64,000 nt of DNA from Ascaphus truei (taxonomy: Eukaryota; Chordata; Amphibia; Anura; Ascaphidae). The stretch spans positions 48,090,214 to 48,154,213 of the forward strand of contig CM071573.1 of NCBI GenBank assembly GCA_036426205.1. The letters run 5' to 3'. Position numbers and translations under genes: made by a program. The notes beneath the pieces are model-generated. The model did not search any database. It saw only the letters and a program-made list of their open reading frames with translations, and was not told the origin of the DNA. Positions 60,201 to 62,955 of the stretch are shown in pieces; position 1 is the stretch's first letter, and each line of letters opens with the position of its first letter.

Positions 60201-62955
60201 TCTGGGCACTGGACTTCAACTATGAGCTTGCACAACAAGTATTCGTGTTACACCACTCACCCCAACACACCCCAACCGCCAAGATGATCATATTGGTTTC
60301 TTGTAAAATCATTGGCAGTTACAATAAATGGAATGAAAAACTCACTCACTGGGAATCAGTCTCATTCATTGGAAAGCAGTCTCGCTCAAGGTACGACAGT
60401 GTCACTCATTGGATGACAGTCTCACTCATTGGAACACAGTCACACTCATTGGATTGCAGTCTCACTCATTGGAAGGTAGGCTCACTCATATTTAGAATCA
60501 GCAGCCTCGTAGAGTTCTGTGGAGTCTTACTCTAAAGTTTGAATTTTTCCATTTTTAATATCACTTTTTTGGGGGAGGGGGAGAGGGGGTTCTAAAAACA
60601 CAAAATGTCACATTTGATCACTCCAATCAGCACGGTAAAGGCACTGCGGTTTCTATGAAATAGGAACTGCACAATCAGGATTTGCCGAGCCTGCCCCAAG
60701 TAATAGGTCACCAAATACTCCATGGATTGCTCCACATCCTGAGAGGAATATGAGCCCATGTAACTTCACAATACATTGGGTGCACCTCCATTACAAAAAC
60801 ATCCAATTATAACAGGATGTGAATTTCCTTTGACAGGGCTGAGATTTACAGTAATCCACAAACAATAAAAAAAAGATCTTTCATAACGCATTTGAATGGA
60901 TTTGATTACATAATCTGGCAATCTTAAACCTGGCTAATACACAAACATCTCCTTAATTACATTAGCTAATATTTACAGACTTTCAGCTGTGTGTGATTTG
61001 CCTGCAATCTTTTGATAATCCTCAAATATCTGGACTTTACAATGCACCTCACCTTTCTGCGTAAAACAGGGTTTTAGCCTCATGATTTTTCTAGGCTCAA
61101 ATAGAGAGGTGGTGCTAGACATCCAGCATAGGAAGGCCATAAATGGGTATCTAGACACATATATCTTGCACATTTATGTTTTCTATTCCCTCCTGCCAGT
61201 AAAGGAGTTCATGGAACAATGTGTATTATAGGTAGATAGGAGTGTGAGGAGCACTCAATGCCAGGTAGAATATCCAATAACACCAAAACCACCATCCAGG
61301 AGAATAATATAATTCAAGATTAATAAAATTTATTGGTAATATAGCCAGCAATTATGGGTATAAACCCCCTGAAGACGGGTAGTAGGAAGCAAGAACAGCC
61401 CCCACCATCAATCTCATTGGAGGATACCCCTGTAGCAAAAAACAATGATTACTCACGACTCCTGGTGTTGCTGGTTGGATGTGCGGCTTCCAAGATGGGA
61501 TAGTTGGTATGCGGATGATGTAAGGAGCGCACGATCCGGTAGGAGCAAGGAGAGGACCCAGGTAACGAAAAAATATATACATTTATTGAGTCATCAAGAC
61601 ATTAAAATCCACATTCGAAACGCGTTGGATTTTAATGTCTTGATGACTCAATACATTTATTAATTTTATCGTTACCTGGGTCCTCTCCCTGCTCCTACTG
61701 GATCGTGCGCTCCTTACATCATCTGCATACCAACAATGTGTATTACAATGCAATTTACAGTTCTGTGTTAGAATTATTGTTTGCCAATCAGTTTATTAGA
61801 AAAGGGACAGAGTGGACATAGAGGAATGTGACAGTATCCATCAGAATCATAGGAAGTAAAGAGACGAACTGAGAGAGAGAATGGTACAGACACAGTGAAG
61901 ACAGACATACGGAATGGAGAAAGGAGGAGAATGTGAATAGGTACAGAGAGAGGGGATTGACCAAGGGGACAGAGGCATATAAAGGGATTGAGACAGGGGA
62001 GAGTAACAAAGAGATAGAATATTCACAGTGAAAAGGACCATGGCCGACAGAGACAGAAAAACATGCAAATGGAGCAGAGATGAGCCAAGGGGACAGGGAT
62101 AGAGGGGACATGTAATAATGTGAGCATCTTAGTTATGTACTTTACTGCCAGAGAAACCTAATACATGACTTGTCCCTCTGCTGTTCTCTGACGTTTACTT
62201 TTTAATAAAGATATTGAGTTCAAATGTTCTCTTTCTTTTTTTATTATGAAACCTCTAAGAAAACTGGTCAAATTGAGTTATACCTTTATTTTAAGGATTT
62301 TACACTCATGCACTTCAGCTGAGAGACTATGGGGGCTTCTTATGAAAAGTTTCATGGTTGCAAAACTGGAGCAAAAAAATGCACAACATTGATAAAAGAA
62401 AAACATTCCCCTTAAACCTACAGAATTTTTTTTAATGCGGTAAATATCTTTAGACTTGGTTTTAAATAGTGATGTTTTATCTTACAGCAGAAAGGCAAAG
62501 GAGCTATTAAAATACACTTTTCATTACATAGGAAGTTTAGGTTTGCATAATGCAGAGAGTAATTTGGGATTTGGGACTGTATTCCCTCCCTACTGTACAT
62601 ACTCATCCTGGTCAACTGTCTTGGTTTTTGTAGCAGGTAGAATCCTTAAACTAATTTATGGCAGATAAGTGAAGATGTTTACATTTAACAGCCATAAAAG
62701 CAGTGGATTCTCCCCAAGCGAGTCTTCCTCCCAAATCTCCCTGATAGTGTCTTTCTGGAGATGGGAGGCATTTATGCCATAATAATCCCATTACTGTAAA
62801 AGAGATACACATAGAGACATGACAAAGACACAGATTATAAGGGTCCTGTTTTCCCCCCATCAACCCAGAGATTATTCTTACGGGTCAGGGGCTGTCAGAT
62901 CTCCTCCAGGAAGAGCAGTTAGGAGCAGGCACAGGGCAACCGCTGAGCTCCACAT
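4073..62955 (-). CDS. a2m: Alpha-2-macroglobulin family proteinase inhibitor, 30 exons, 3'-truncated by window edge
   Basis: Secreted broad-range proteinase inhibitor. Proteinases cut a flexible bait region, the molecule collapses around the enzyme, and an internal Cys-Gln thioester links to it covalently. Thirty exons on the minus strand join in phase without a stop: signal peptide, MG domains with conserved YKPGQ, YTYGKP and FSINTT segments, a variable bait region, RKYFPETW, the thioester GCGEQN (Cys986-Gln989 in the long form), then the alpha-helical domain with [30 protein letters not shown] and GGFSSTQDTVVAL. The product is 1330 residues so far (1313 with the short bait exon); family members are about 1450-1500, so roughly 140 C-terminal residues including the receptor-binding domain are missing to the left. 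RQKDNGCF and ALFCLESA resemble A2M/PZP more than A2ML1; Xenopus endodermin and bird ovostatin are family members that could be the ortholog. Exon residue numbers below use the long form. Confidence 0.93.
4310..4740. repeat. Purine-rich (GA) tract in intron 29
   Basis: The plus strand is almost only A and G (gagagagaga, gaaagaaaa); the transcript strand is polypyrimidine. Long ORFs here are low-complexity artefacts. Confidence 0.75.
4853..5076 (-). CDS. a2m: A2M-like exon 29
   Basis: Encodes [20 protein letters not shown] through [10 protein letters not shown], residues 1184-1258. [14 protein letters not shown] and QQN..GGFSSTQ are conserved. The acceptor is CTTCCAG and the donor GTACTAT; 224 bases, ending in phase 0. 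Confidence 0.94.
5123..5444. mobile_element. Palindromic retroelement insertion with 12-bp duplication
   Basis: Flanked by ggtgttactggg at 5111-5122 and 5445-5456. Inside, about 90-base arms (gagagatccagcgctccacg ... ) are inverted around 5230. Each arm has a hammerhead-like half core: GACC/GGTC stem followed by GAAAC (plus strand 5252-5268; minus strand 5213-5196). Probably a Penelope-like or retrozyme-like remnant. Confidence 0.7.
5457..5949. other. Intron 28 remainder
   Basis: No coding, RNA or recognised repeat feature seen beyond ordinary intronic sequence. Confidence 0.4.
5950..6112 (-). CDS. a2m: A2M-like exon 28
   Basis: Encodes [20 protein letters not shown] through DEQSIKD, residues 1130-1184. 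[14 protein letters not shown] is identical to human A2M. The acceptor is ACCCCAG and the donor GTGAGAG; 163 bases, ending in phase 1. Confidence 0.94.
6176..6210. repeat. (TA)n microsatellite
   Basis: Uninterrupted alternating TA in intron 27, close to the exon 27 donor. Confidence 0.9.
6227..6301 (-). CDS. a2m: A2M-like exon 27
   Basis: Encodes [25 protein letters not shown], residues 1105-1129, the GGV(D/E)DEV..(S/T)AY motif. The acceptor is GCTTTAG and the donor GTATGTA; 75 bases, phase 0 at both ends. A (TA)n tract lies 18-50 bases into the intron. Confidence 0.94.
6302..6904. other. Intron 26, first part
   Basis: Nothing recognisable; short C/T-rich stretches only. Confidence 0.4.
6905..7180. 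repeat. Pyrimidine-rich tract in intron 26
   Basis: The plus strand is dominated by C and T (ttctctctctgcc, cttcctcctctcttcctctc) up to the exon 26 donor; low complexity. Confidence 0.65.
7182..7338 (-). CDS. a2m: A2M-like exon 26: thioester domain helices
   Basis: Encodes [20 protein letters not shown] through KLFNNAMK, residues 1052-1104. [12 protein letters not shown] is conserved and favours A2M/PZP over A2ML1. The acceptor is CCCCAG and the donor GTGAGAG; 157 bases, ending in phase 0. Confidence 0.94.
7555..8205. repeat. Degenerate G/T minisatellite in intron 25
   Basis: Many variants of a 20-32 base unit around tagtggtgtttgtatctggg. The G/T strand is the plus strand. ORFs rich in V, F and G here are artefacts. 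Confidence 0.85.
8225..10088. mobile_element. GC-rich LTR-like sequence, probably nested
   Basis: A sharp rise in GC within AT-rich intron. A TGTAG...CTACA pair (8404 and 10088) could bound an LTR-like unit. A second GC-rich block begins tgtaaggattcggggtcac at 8880 and runs to about 9683 (gtaaca), which looks like an LTR nested in the first. No target duplication or coding domain could be confirmed, so the class is uncertain. Confidence 0.4.
10089..10255. repeat. (TA)n-rich tract
   Basis: Several TA runs with short interruptions (tatatatacatatatata, gtacagtatatata). Confidence 0.85.
10678..10759 (-). CDS. a2m: A2M-like exon 25: thioester domain
   Basis: Encodes [20 protein letters not shown] then QFDEGNT, residues 1025-1052. 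YKH.DGSYS.FG is invariant in the family. The acceptor is TTTCAG and the donor GTATGAA; 82 bases, ending in phase 2 inside the Trp codon of GNTW. Confidence 0.94.
10961..11400. repeat. 40-bp minisatellite in intron 24
   Basis: Exact 40-base period: atgctctgca occurs at 11001, 11041, 11081, 11121, 11161, 11201, 11241, 11281, 11321 and 11361, with a decayed copy near 10961. The unit includes catgttcagcaggcaggggt; some units have aacctggggt. Confidence 0.95.
11470..11655. repeat. Second short tandem array, about 45-50 bp unit
   Basis: Repeated cagttagaataaagcaggga with ggggtagtggggc linkers, three to four degenerate copies, just before the thioester exon. Confidence 0.65.
11669..11845 (-). CDS. 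a2m: A2M-like exon 24: thioester exon
   Basis: Encodes [20 protein letters not shown], then [20 protein letters not shown] through NYMSS, residues 966-1025. The intact GCGEQN motif has the Cys and Gln that form the thioester, so covalent trapping should be possible. The acceptor is TCTTAG and the donor GTAAGAT; 177 bases, ending in phase 1. Confidence 0.96.
11880..12060. repeat. Purine-rich tract in intron 23
   Basis: gagggaggaggaggagagaa-type low complexity on the plus strand, directly upstream of a LINE fragment. Confidence 0.7.
12062..12660 (+). mobile_element. L2-type LINE reverse-transcriptase fragment, degraded
   Basis: In shifting plus frames: [18 protein letters not shown], then [20 protein letters not shown] (the usual YADD catalytic box decayed to YDDD) and HCLGVTF. 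These are the order and spacing of an L2-clade RT. Frameshifts and stops show it is inactive. Confidence 0.75.
12666..12760. repeat. Solo terminus of the giant foldback family
   Basis: ctaaggggcctattcaggtagcttcgataagtgac is the same terminus as in foldback 53524-57766, but no arm follows. Confidence 0.55.
12960..14035 (+). pseudogene. BEL/Pao-like retrotransposon gag fragment with internal 120-bp duplication
   Basis: Plus-strand frames give [50 protein letters not shown] and, near 13920-14030, a Cys-rich knuckle region [15 protein letters not shown]...CAVC. This is the layout of gag-like proteins of BEL/Pao-type elements. Bases 13101-13220 are repeated in tandem at 13221-13340 with one extra C. 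Multiple frame breaks; no protease or polymerase follows. Confidence 0.65.
14036..15158. other. Intron 23 middle part
   Basis: Two related stretches (gtatttttcctgctctcagg at about 14050 and gtatttttcctgctatcagg at about 15049) suggest a decayed direct-repeat element, perhaps LTR-like, but no coding region is visible. Confidence 0.35.
15159..15478. mobile_element. GC-rich pogo/Tigger-like MITE
   Basis: Inverted termini cagcagggccccg, flanked by TA at 15157-15158 and 15479-15480. The interior is CpG-rich with repeated gcgcatgcgcg and tctgcgcgcgca motifs. 320 bases, no coding capacity. Confidence 0.8.
15917..16440. repeat. Fragment of interspersed hAT-like repeat
   Basis: 15920-16020 (actgctttcttccagatctg...) matches 24572-24660, and 16140-16430 (aacaaggactaattgtagt ...) matches 37285-37555. 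It includes a (CA)n run near 16203. Confidence 0.65.
16430..16478. repeat. (TA)n microsatellite
   Basis: Uninterrupted TA repeat of about 48 bases, followed by a (CATA)n stretch. Confidence 0.9.
16505..16970. repeat. Purine-rich tract in intron 23
   Basis: Mostly A/G on the plus strand (gagagaggttgaaggggaag, gggagagagagaggagg). Confidence 0.65.
17005..17130. repeat. Interspersed repeat fragment
   Basis: ggcggatttggatcc ... ctcaaaaagggcgattcgca resembles 27270-27420 and the ends of the hAT-like element at 48937-49980. Confidence 0.45.
17379..17462 (-). CDS. a2m: A2M-like exon 23
   Basis: Encodes [20 protein letters not shown] then RASFSVL, residues 938-966. LKLP..VVE.SARAS is conserved just before the thioester domain. 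The acceptor is TATACAG and the donor GTGAGTT; 84 bases, entering after one base and ending in phase 1. Confidence 0.93.
17463..18193. other. Intron 22
   Basis: A short hairpin-prone stretch near 17820-17990 (tgcagcagtaggtgatgct / gcattgcagcaggagg); nothing else recognised. Confidence 0.35.
18194..18245 (-). CDS. a2m: A2M-like exon 22 (52 bases)
   Basis: Encodes [17 protein letters not shown], residues 921-937, equivalent to human PEGLEKETTFNSLLCPS. The acceptor is AATACAG and the donor GTAAGAG; it ends in phase 1 and joins AT of exon 23 to make Asp. Confidence 0.92.
18305..18445. repeat. (GAT)n-type repeat in intron 21
   Basis: Interrupted gatgatgatg with agatctgatg units. Confidence 0.8.
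19178..19296 (-). CDS. a2m: A2M-like exon 21
   Basis: Encodes [20 protein letters not shown] through [11 protein letters not shown], residues 881-920, matching human VNFTVSAEAL and RKDTVIKPLLVE. The acceptor is TTTTAG and the donor GTAAGAA; 119 bases, ending in phase 0. Confidence 0.93.
19406..22356. repeat. Giant foldback element B
   Basis: Begins ggggcctattccctaaacttc and ends gtttagagaataggcc. The arms fold around about 20700: cattatccagccagcata with cccctgccaggatgaaggc (20260-20320) mirrored by ccttcatcctggcaggggtaa and ctttatgctagctgg (21290-21350). Includes a near-perfect 64-base palindrome at 21571-21634 and another hairpin pair at 21900-21990. Wholly inside intron 20. Confidence 0.8.
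22591..22717 (-). CDS. a2m: A2M-like exon 20
   Basis: Encodes [20 protein letters not shown] through [12 protein letters not shown], residues 839-881. VSW.VT.KSLG is conserved. The acceptor is TTTTCAG and the donor GTAAGAA; 127 bases, ending in phase 1. The intron to exon 19 is only 81 bases. Confidence 0.93.
22799..23027 (-). CDS. a2m: A2M-like exon 19: MG7, largest exon
   Basis: Encodes [20 protein letters not shown] through FNYLSHTIR, residues 762-838. [21 protein letters not shown] and FSLKA.V.NYL are conserved. The acceptor is CTTGTAG and the donor GTAAGTG; 229 bases, ending in phase 0. Confidence 0.94.
23866..24012. repeat. 17-bp C-rich minisatellite
   Basis: gttccgatttacccccct repeated about eight times with variants (gctccgattt, gctccaattt). 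Confidence 0.85.
24030..24345. repeat. gagagtgtct / gtgtgtgagt simple array
   Basis: Graded series from gagtgtctga (10-base unit) to gagtgagagtgtgtct to (GT)n with GA interruptions. The long reading frame of T, H, S and L residues over it is an artefact. Confidence 0.9.
25022..25151 (-). CDS. a2m: A2M-like exon 18: bait region end and RKYFPETW
   Basis: Encodes [20 protein letters not shown] through [17 protein letters not shown], residues 719-762. [12 protein letters not shown] is diagnostic; the part before it is bait sequence and not conserved. The acceptor is TTCTCAG and the donor GTGAGTG; 130 bases, entering after one base and leaving in phase 2. Confidence 0.88.
25152..25837. other. Intron 17
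   Basis: AT-rich; 25265-25490 (cccagatacactaagcgctg ... agcattaagc) looks like a decayed MITE with partial inverted ends. No coding sequence beyond exon 17. Confidence 0.35.
25838..25976 (-). CDS. a2m: A2M-like exon 17: bait region, two possible in-frame ends
   Basis: Starts [19 protein letters not shown], matching human DMGLKAFTN.KIRKP.MC before the bait region. The acceptor is TTTGCAG at 25977-25983. Two donors fit: GTATAC with the exon ending at 25889 (88 bases), or GTACAG with the exon ending at 25838 (139 bases). Both end in phase 1, so both join exon 18. The long form adds 17 residues, [17 protein letters not shown], rich in sites that proteinases cut. The short form gives a total length closer to human A2M. 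Which is used, or whether both are, cannot be told from sequence alone. Confidence 0.8.
26515..26750. repeat. Degenerate purine-rich tandem array in intron 16
   Basis: Units like gcagtgaaatgcagagggag and gagctgtgatatgcaggggg recur every 50-60 bases. Confidence 0.65.
27268..27423. repeat. Interspersed repeat fragment next to foldback C
   Basis: agatgggtgaattgttttgg ... ggcggattcaaaatcc resembles 48937-49080 and 17005-17130, so it is likely the same hAT-like family. Confidence 0.45.
27424..31493. repeat. Giant foldback element C
   Basis: Begins aggggcctattcactaaactt and ends aagtttagtgaatgagccccct. The arms fold near 29870 (gatgatgtcacatccttaaa against the reverse of aaacattttgctgaagggac, and the 29480/30230 pair). 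Palindromic modules at 28155-28225 and 30845-30905. A separate insertion with its own duplication lies at 28851-29394. Inside intron 16. Confidence 0.8.
28851..29394. mobile_element. Retroelement insertion with 15-bp duplication
   Basis: Flanked by catttgccaaaaaat at 28836-28850 and 29395-29409. Contains gctcaaaacgcgtcagag followed by a tail like other hammerhead-associated repeats, and an inverted pair ggaaatctccac / gtggagatttcc. Confidence 0.65.
31493..31745. repeat. Purine-rich tract in intron 16
   Basis: gaaagaaaggggggaaaggg and similar, starting exactly at the end of foldback C. Confidence 0.7.
31836..32632. other. Intron 16, last part
   Basis: AT-rich sequence without a recognised feature. 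Confidence 0.4.
32633..32803 (-). CDS. a2m: A2M-like exon 16: before the bait region
   Basis: Encodes [20 protein letters not shown] through [10 protein letters not shown], residues 616-672. VYNLLP.QDLSGY matches human VYNLLPEKDLTGF. The acceptor is TCCCAG and the donor GTCAGAA; 171 bases, phase 0 at both ends. Intron 15 between this and exon 15 is only 147 bases. Confidence 0.93.
32951..33100 (-). CDS. a2m: A2M-like exon 15: MG6
   Basis: Encodes [20 protein letters not shown] through [10 protein letters not shown], residues 566-615. [20 protein letters not shown] is a near-invariant family stretch. The acceptor is TTTTAG and the donor GTATGAA; 150 bases, phase 0 at both ends. Confidence 0.94.
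33395..33716. mobile_element. Pogo/Tigger-like MITE in intron 14
   Basis: Inverted termini caggcatacctcggttt and, reversed, caggcataccccgcatt, close to the classic Tigger end caggcatacctcg, flanked by TA at 33393-33394 and 33717-33718. 322 bases, non-coding. Confidence 0.85.
33901..34046 (-). CDS. a2m: A2M-like exon 14: MG6
   Basis: Encodes [20 protein letters not shown] through KVEKCFVNK, residues 517-565. It aligns with human IPVKSDIAPVARLLIYAVLP and ENCLANK. The acceptor is TGTACAG and the donor GTGAAGC; 146 bases, ending in phase 0. Confidence 0.9.
34150..36470 (-). mobile_element. CR1-type LINE, degraded, interrupted
   Basis: On the minus strand: SDGIHPSVL near 35800; [18 protein letters not shown] then [10 protein letters not shown] (RT catalytic FADD box) and KDLDRLE at 34780-35000; then [20 protein letters not shown] and EKDLGVLVD at 34640-34738. 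Order and spacing fit a CR1-clade RT. Stops and frameshifts make it inactive. A 536-base insertion at 34981-35516 splits it. Confidence 0.85.
34981..35516. mobile_element. Palindromic retroelement insertion with 16-bp duplication
   Basis: Exact duplication ttacaacgttagccca at 34965-34980 and 35517-35532, inside the CR1 LINE. Arms of about 110 bases (agggagaccaaaaagcgcat ... ) invert around 35113. Both strands show GAACG/CGTTC stem plus GAAA: plus 35129-35148, and minus ctgaaaaagaacg, one of the better cores. Confidence 0.85.
36650..36905 (+). pseudogene. Penelope-like element C-terminal (GIY-YIG region) fragment
   Basis: The plus frame reads [20 protein letters not shown], then [20 protein letters not shown] and ends ELNQFVKL at a stop. 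The (G)(D/N)RD..LL.RE.YW(I/V)(Y/H)T...(L)N pattern is the end of the GIY-YIG endonuclease region of Penelope-like retroelements. Only this part is seen. Confidence 0.65.
37262..38155. repeat. Copy of the hAT-like composite repeat
   Basis: 37285-37555 matches 16146-16440; 37975-38150 (ggccttttgtcaca ... gtaaaagttttgcgc) matches 24695-24850. A (CA)n run near 37341 and a C-rich block 37630-37960 lie between. Confidence 0.7.
38241..38304 (-). CDS. a2m: A2M-like exon 13: MG6 segment
   Basis: Encodes [20 protein letters not shown], then the first base of the next residue, residues 496-517. Equivalent to human IMAKGGIVRTGTH. The acceptor is TTTACAG and the donor GTAAAGT; 64 bases, ending in phase 1. 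Confidence 0.92.
38305..38797. other. Intron 12
   Basis: Ordinary intronic sequence, no feature seen. Confidence 0.4.
38798..39031 (-). CDS. a2m: A2M-like exon 12: MG5
   Basis: Encodes [20 protein letters not shown] through SKNAVYHYL, residues 418-495. [12 protein letters not shown] matches the human FSPSKSFVHLEP segment, and VHYIL is conserved. The acceptor is AACACAG and the donor GTGAGTG; 234 bases, phase 0 at both ends. Confidence 0.9.
39727..40740 (-). mobile_element. L2-type LINE 3' end
   Basis: On the minus strand: [18 protein letters not shown], then [32 protein letters not shown] and a C-terminus with HLWNALPL, followed by a tail ending atataaataaagacatac. This is the RT C-terminal order of L2-clade LINEs. 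Better preserved than the copy at 12062, but with frame breaks. Confidence 0.85.
40964..41125 (-). CDS. a2m: A2M-like exon 11: MG4/MG5
   Basis: Encodes [20 protein letters not shown] through [16 protein letters not shown], residues 364-417, with sequons at NET, NYT and NTT. The acceptor is CTTGCAG and the donor GTGAGAG; 162 bases, phase 0 at both ends. Confidence 0.93.
41346..41455 (-). CDS. a2m: A2M-like exon 10: MG4
   Basis: Encodes [20 protein letters not shown] through HGIPLFGQ, residues 327-363. [14 protein letters not shown] is diagnostic. The acceptor is TTGGCAG and the donor GTGGGTA; 110 bases, ending in phase 0. Confidence 0.93.
41715..41829 (-). CDS. a2m: A2M-like exon 9: MG3/MG4
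   Basis: Encodes [20 protein letters not shown] through AKITEDGT, residues 289-327, equivalent to human LNSHGCFYQQVKTKVFQLKR. The acceptor is TTTCAG and the donor GTGAAAG; 115 bases, ending in phase 1. Confidence 0.92.
41971..42091 (-). CDS. a2m: A2M-like exon 8: MG3
   Basis: Encodes [16 protein letters not shown] through VCEELSHQ, residues 248-288, with three cysteines placed as in A2M. The acceptor is TTGCCAG and the donor GTGAGTA; 121 bases, ending in phase 0. Confidence 0.93.
42212..42756. repeat. Foldback in intron 7
   Basis: Arm 42212-42383 (tatacaacaaaagac ... ggtataacc) is inverted at 42592-42756 (ggttatacc ... gtcttttgttgtata) with a few mismatches and a spacer of about 208 bases. 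No flanking duplication found. Confidence 0.8.
43460..43544 (-). CDS. a2m: A2M-like exon 7: start of MG3
   Basis: Encodes [20 protein letters not shown] through VTVCGK, residues 220-248, the conserved VLPKFEV segment. The acceptor is TTTCAG and the donor GTGAGTA; 85 bases, ending in phase 2. Confidence 0.93.
43545..45749. other. Intron 6
   Basis: No coding sequence recognised. 45130-45210 (gcagcacccgtcttttggtgg ...) resembles 5' parts of Penelope-type repeats; short (TA)n near 45230. Confidence 0.35.
45750..45918 (-). CDS. a2m: A2M-like exon 6: MG2 domain
   Basis: Encodes [14 protein letters not shown] through EYTFSVEEY, residues 164-220. D-P-x-G-N-R and F-x-V-E-E are conserved MG2 motifs. 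The acceptor is TTGTAG and the donor GTATGTG; 169 bases, ending in phase 1. Confidence 0.93.
46490..46612. mobile_element. Small hairpin MITE
   Basis: Inverted ends ggggttatttatttcattgtg and, reversed, gaggttatttattaaactgtg. Related hairpin at 50063-50208. Confidence 0.6.
47027..47260. repeat. Minisatellite in intron 5, aatgagtgagactgcctt-type
   Basis: About 12 degenerate copies of an 18-20 base unit (ccaatgagtgagtctgcctt). The same unit in opposite orientation forms 60340-60490. Confidence 0.8.
47305..47325 (-). CDS. a2m: A2M-like exon 5, 21-base micro-exon
   Basis: Seven codons, FPVVYIQ, residues 157-163, between acceptor TTTTAG and donor GTAAGAA. This micro-exon is a family hallmark and is too short for ORF finders. 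Both neighbours are phase 0, and it supplies the VYIQ strand before DPQGNR of exon 6. Confidence 0.92.
47477..47970. mobile_element. Palindromic insertion with 15-bp duplication in intron 4
   Basis: Exact tacaataatacatca at 47462-47476 and 47971-47985. Arms 47570-47710 and 47828-47970 (cataggaggtaggattgtag ...) are inverted. Confidence 0.8.
48307..48359 (-). CDS. a2m: A2M-like exon 4 (53 bases)
   Basis: Encodes [18 protein letters not shown], residues 139-156, equivalent to the VKFRVVSMDENF segment of human A2M. The acceptor is TATGTAG and the donor GTGAGAA. It ends in phase 0. The small size is characteristic of this exon in the family. Confidence 0.93.
48370..48725. repeat. Tandem (acagacacagcaacatatac)-type array in intron 3
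   Basis: Degenerate units of acatacagataaacacaca and cagcaacatatacacagaga. Cys/Val-rich minus frames over it are artefacts. Confidence 0.8.
48765..48925 (+). ncRNA. Hammerhead-ribozyme-like core in Penelope-type repeat
   Basis: ctgatga at 48875-48881, a helix gagac/gtctt closing a loop, then gaaa at 48900-48903: the conserved core order of a hammerhead ribozyme. The surrounding sequence (agatactttgtgggttgtga ... ccttttaatggaccaacat) is a repeat I recall as widespread in vertebrates. Stems I and III were not verified; activity is unknown. Confidence 0.5.
48937..49980. mobile_element. hAT-like non-autonomous element, 1.04 kb
   Basis: Inverted termini tagagatgggc at 48937 and gcccatctcta ending 49980. 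Flanks caattgat (48929-48936) and caatttgt (49981-49988) match 6 of 8, as an aged 8-bp duplication. Confidence 0.65.
50063..50208. mobile_element. Small hairpin MITE
   Basis: Ends ggggcttaatcaataaaggg and, reversed, ggggcttatccaataaaat, with gattgtgcc / ggtgcaact inside. Same family as 46490-46612. Confidence 0.6.
50414..50570 (-). CDS. a2m: A2M-like exon 3: MG domain 1/2 junction
   Basis: Encodes [14 protein letters not shown] through [17 protein letters not shown], residues 87-139. FVQTDK.IYKPGQ is a family signature. Acceptor CCGCAG and donor GTGAGAG flank 157 bases, ending in phase 1. It contains the sequon NST. Confidence 0.93.
50700..51065. repeat. Minisatellite in intron 2, left part
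   Basis: About 20-22 base units of aaccagatctaactgggagactga. It continues at 52656-52790 after interruption by foldback 51068-52653. Confidence 0.85.
51068..52653. repeat. Foldback element E, inserted in a minisatellite
   Basis: Starts aggggcctagtccgttttga and ends ctacctaaaaaggcccct; TA at 51066-51067 and 52654-52655. It splits the minisatellite cleanly, proving it moved in as a unit of 1586 bases. Contains the family palindromes (51571-51610; 52185-52330). Confidence 0.85.
52656..52790. repeat. Minisatellite in intron 2, right part
   Basis: Same unit as 50700-51065: gggagactgaaaccagatct and variants. Confidence 0.8.
52915..52935. repeat. 21-base C run overlapping the exon 2 donor
   Basis: Uninterrupted C on the plus strand. 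Its last base is the final exon base; the rest fills the first 20 intron positions where GT should be. Confidence 0.9.
52935..53118 (-). CDS. a2m: A2M-like exon 2: first MG domain
   Basis: Encodes [13 protein letters not shown] through DDDQCVTFK, residues 25-86, matching the conserved A2M N-terminus. It includes a glycosylation sequon in LNES. The acceptor is CTGCAG at 53119-53124. The exon is 184 bases and ends in phase 0 at AAG, which is where phase-0 exon 3 should join. The expected GT donor is absent: the next 20 intron bases are all G on the coding strand, part of a C run at 52915-52935. The cause may be an assembly or homopolymer error, a real splice mutation, or unrecognised donor use. 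Confidence 0.85.
53524..57766. repeat. Giant foldback element D
   Basis: Starts ggggcctattcaggtagcttc and ends gaagctacctgaatagacccc. Repeated palindromic modules at 53815-53872 (gtccgg/ccggac), 54230-54290, 57015-57075 and 57165-57230. Carries two later insertions, about 55400-56080 (unknown class) and 56125-56804. The largest repeat in intron 1. Confidence 0.8.
56125..56804. mobile_element. Palindromic retroelement insertion with 14-bp duplication
   Basis: Exact ggattaaatggcta at 56111-56124 and 56805-56818, inside foldback D. Arms 56550-56670 and 56690-56805 invert around ctgacgcgtttcagcctgtcag, a GAAACGCGTCAG-type core on the minus strand. Confidence 0.85.
58320..58460 (+). ncRNA. Hammerhead-ribozyme-like core in intron 1 repeat
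   Basis: ctgatga at 58364-58370, perfect stem gtcac/gtgac (72-76 with 81-85), then aaaa (58386-58389) where gaaa is expected, then tgcgtagttacg. One base from the conserved core; probably inactive now. Confidence 0.45.
58658..59718. mobile_element. Palindromic retroelement insertion with 14-bp duplication, 1.06 kb
   Basis: Exact gtgaaagtccatgg at 58644-58657 and 59719-59732. Outer parts invert (gagagggtgactccaaaaaa near 58695 and ttttttggagtcaccctctc near 59285). Decayed cores with aaac tails on each strand (58775 minus, 59220 plus). Confidence 0.8.
59733..60339. other. Intron 1 stretch without features
   Basis: The open frame near 59629-60054 has no recognisable domain and lies in AT-rich sequence; treated as chance. 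Confidence 0.4.
60340..60490. repeat. Minisatellite in intron 1, cagtctcactcattggaa unit
   Basis: About eight 18-base units (cagtctcactcattggaa and variants). Reverse complement of the unit at 47027-47260. Confidence 0.85.
61229..61731. mobile_element. Palindromic retroelement insertion with 14-bp duplication
   Basis: Exact aacaatgtgtatta at 61215-61228 and 61732-61745. The right half is a hairpin (61503-61600 with 61624-61734) around cattcgaaacgcgttgg. The left half has a related unit with accccctgaagacggg. Confidence 0.8.
61850..62100. repeat. Purine-rich region in intron 1
   Basis: gagagagagaatggtacaga-type A/G-rich sequence; minus frames rich in L, S and Y are artefacts. Confidence 0.5.
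62882..62955 (-). CDS. a2m: A2M-like exon 1: start codon and signal peptide
   Basis: Starts [18 protein letters not shown], a typical signal peptide with a hydrophobic core from Ala5 to Leu15 and small residues before likely cleavage. The donor is GTAAG at 62881. The exon is 74 bases and ends in phase 2 (CC), completed by T of exon 2 to give Pro25. This ATG is chosen because it opens the hydrophobic segment just downstream of a TATA box and joins in phase to exon 2. Confidence 0.88.
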
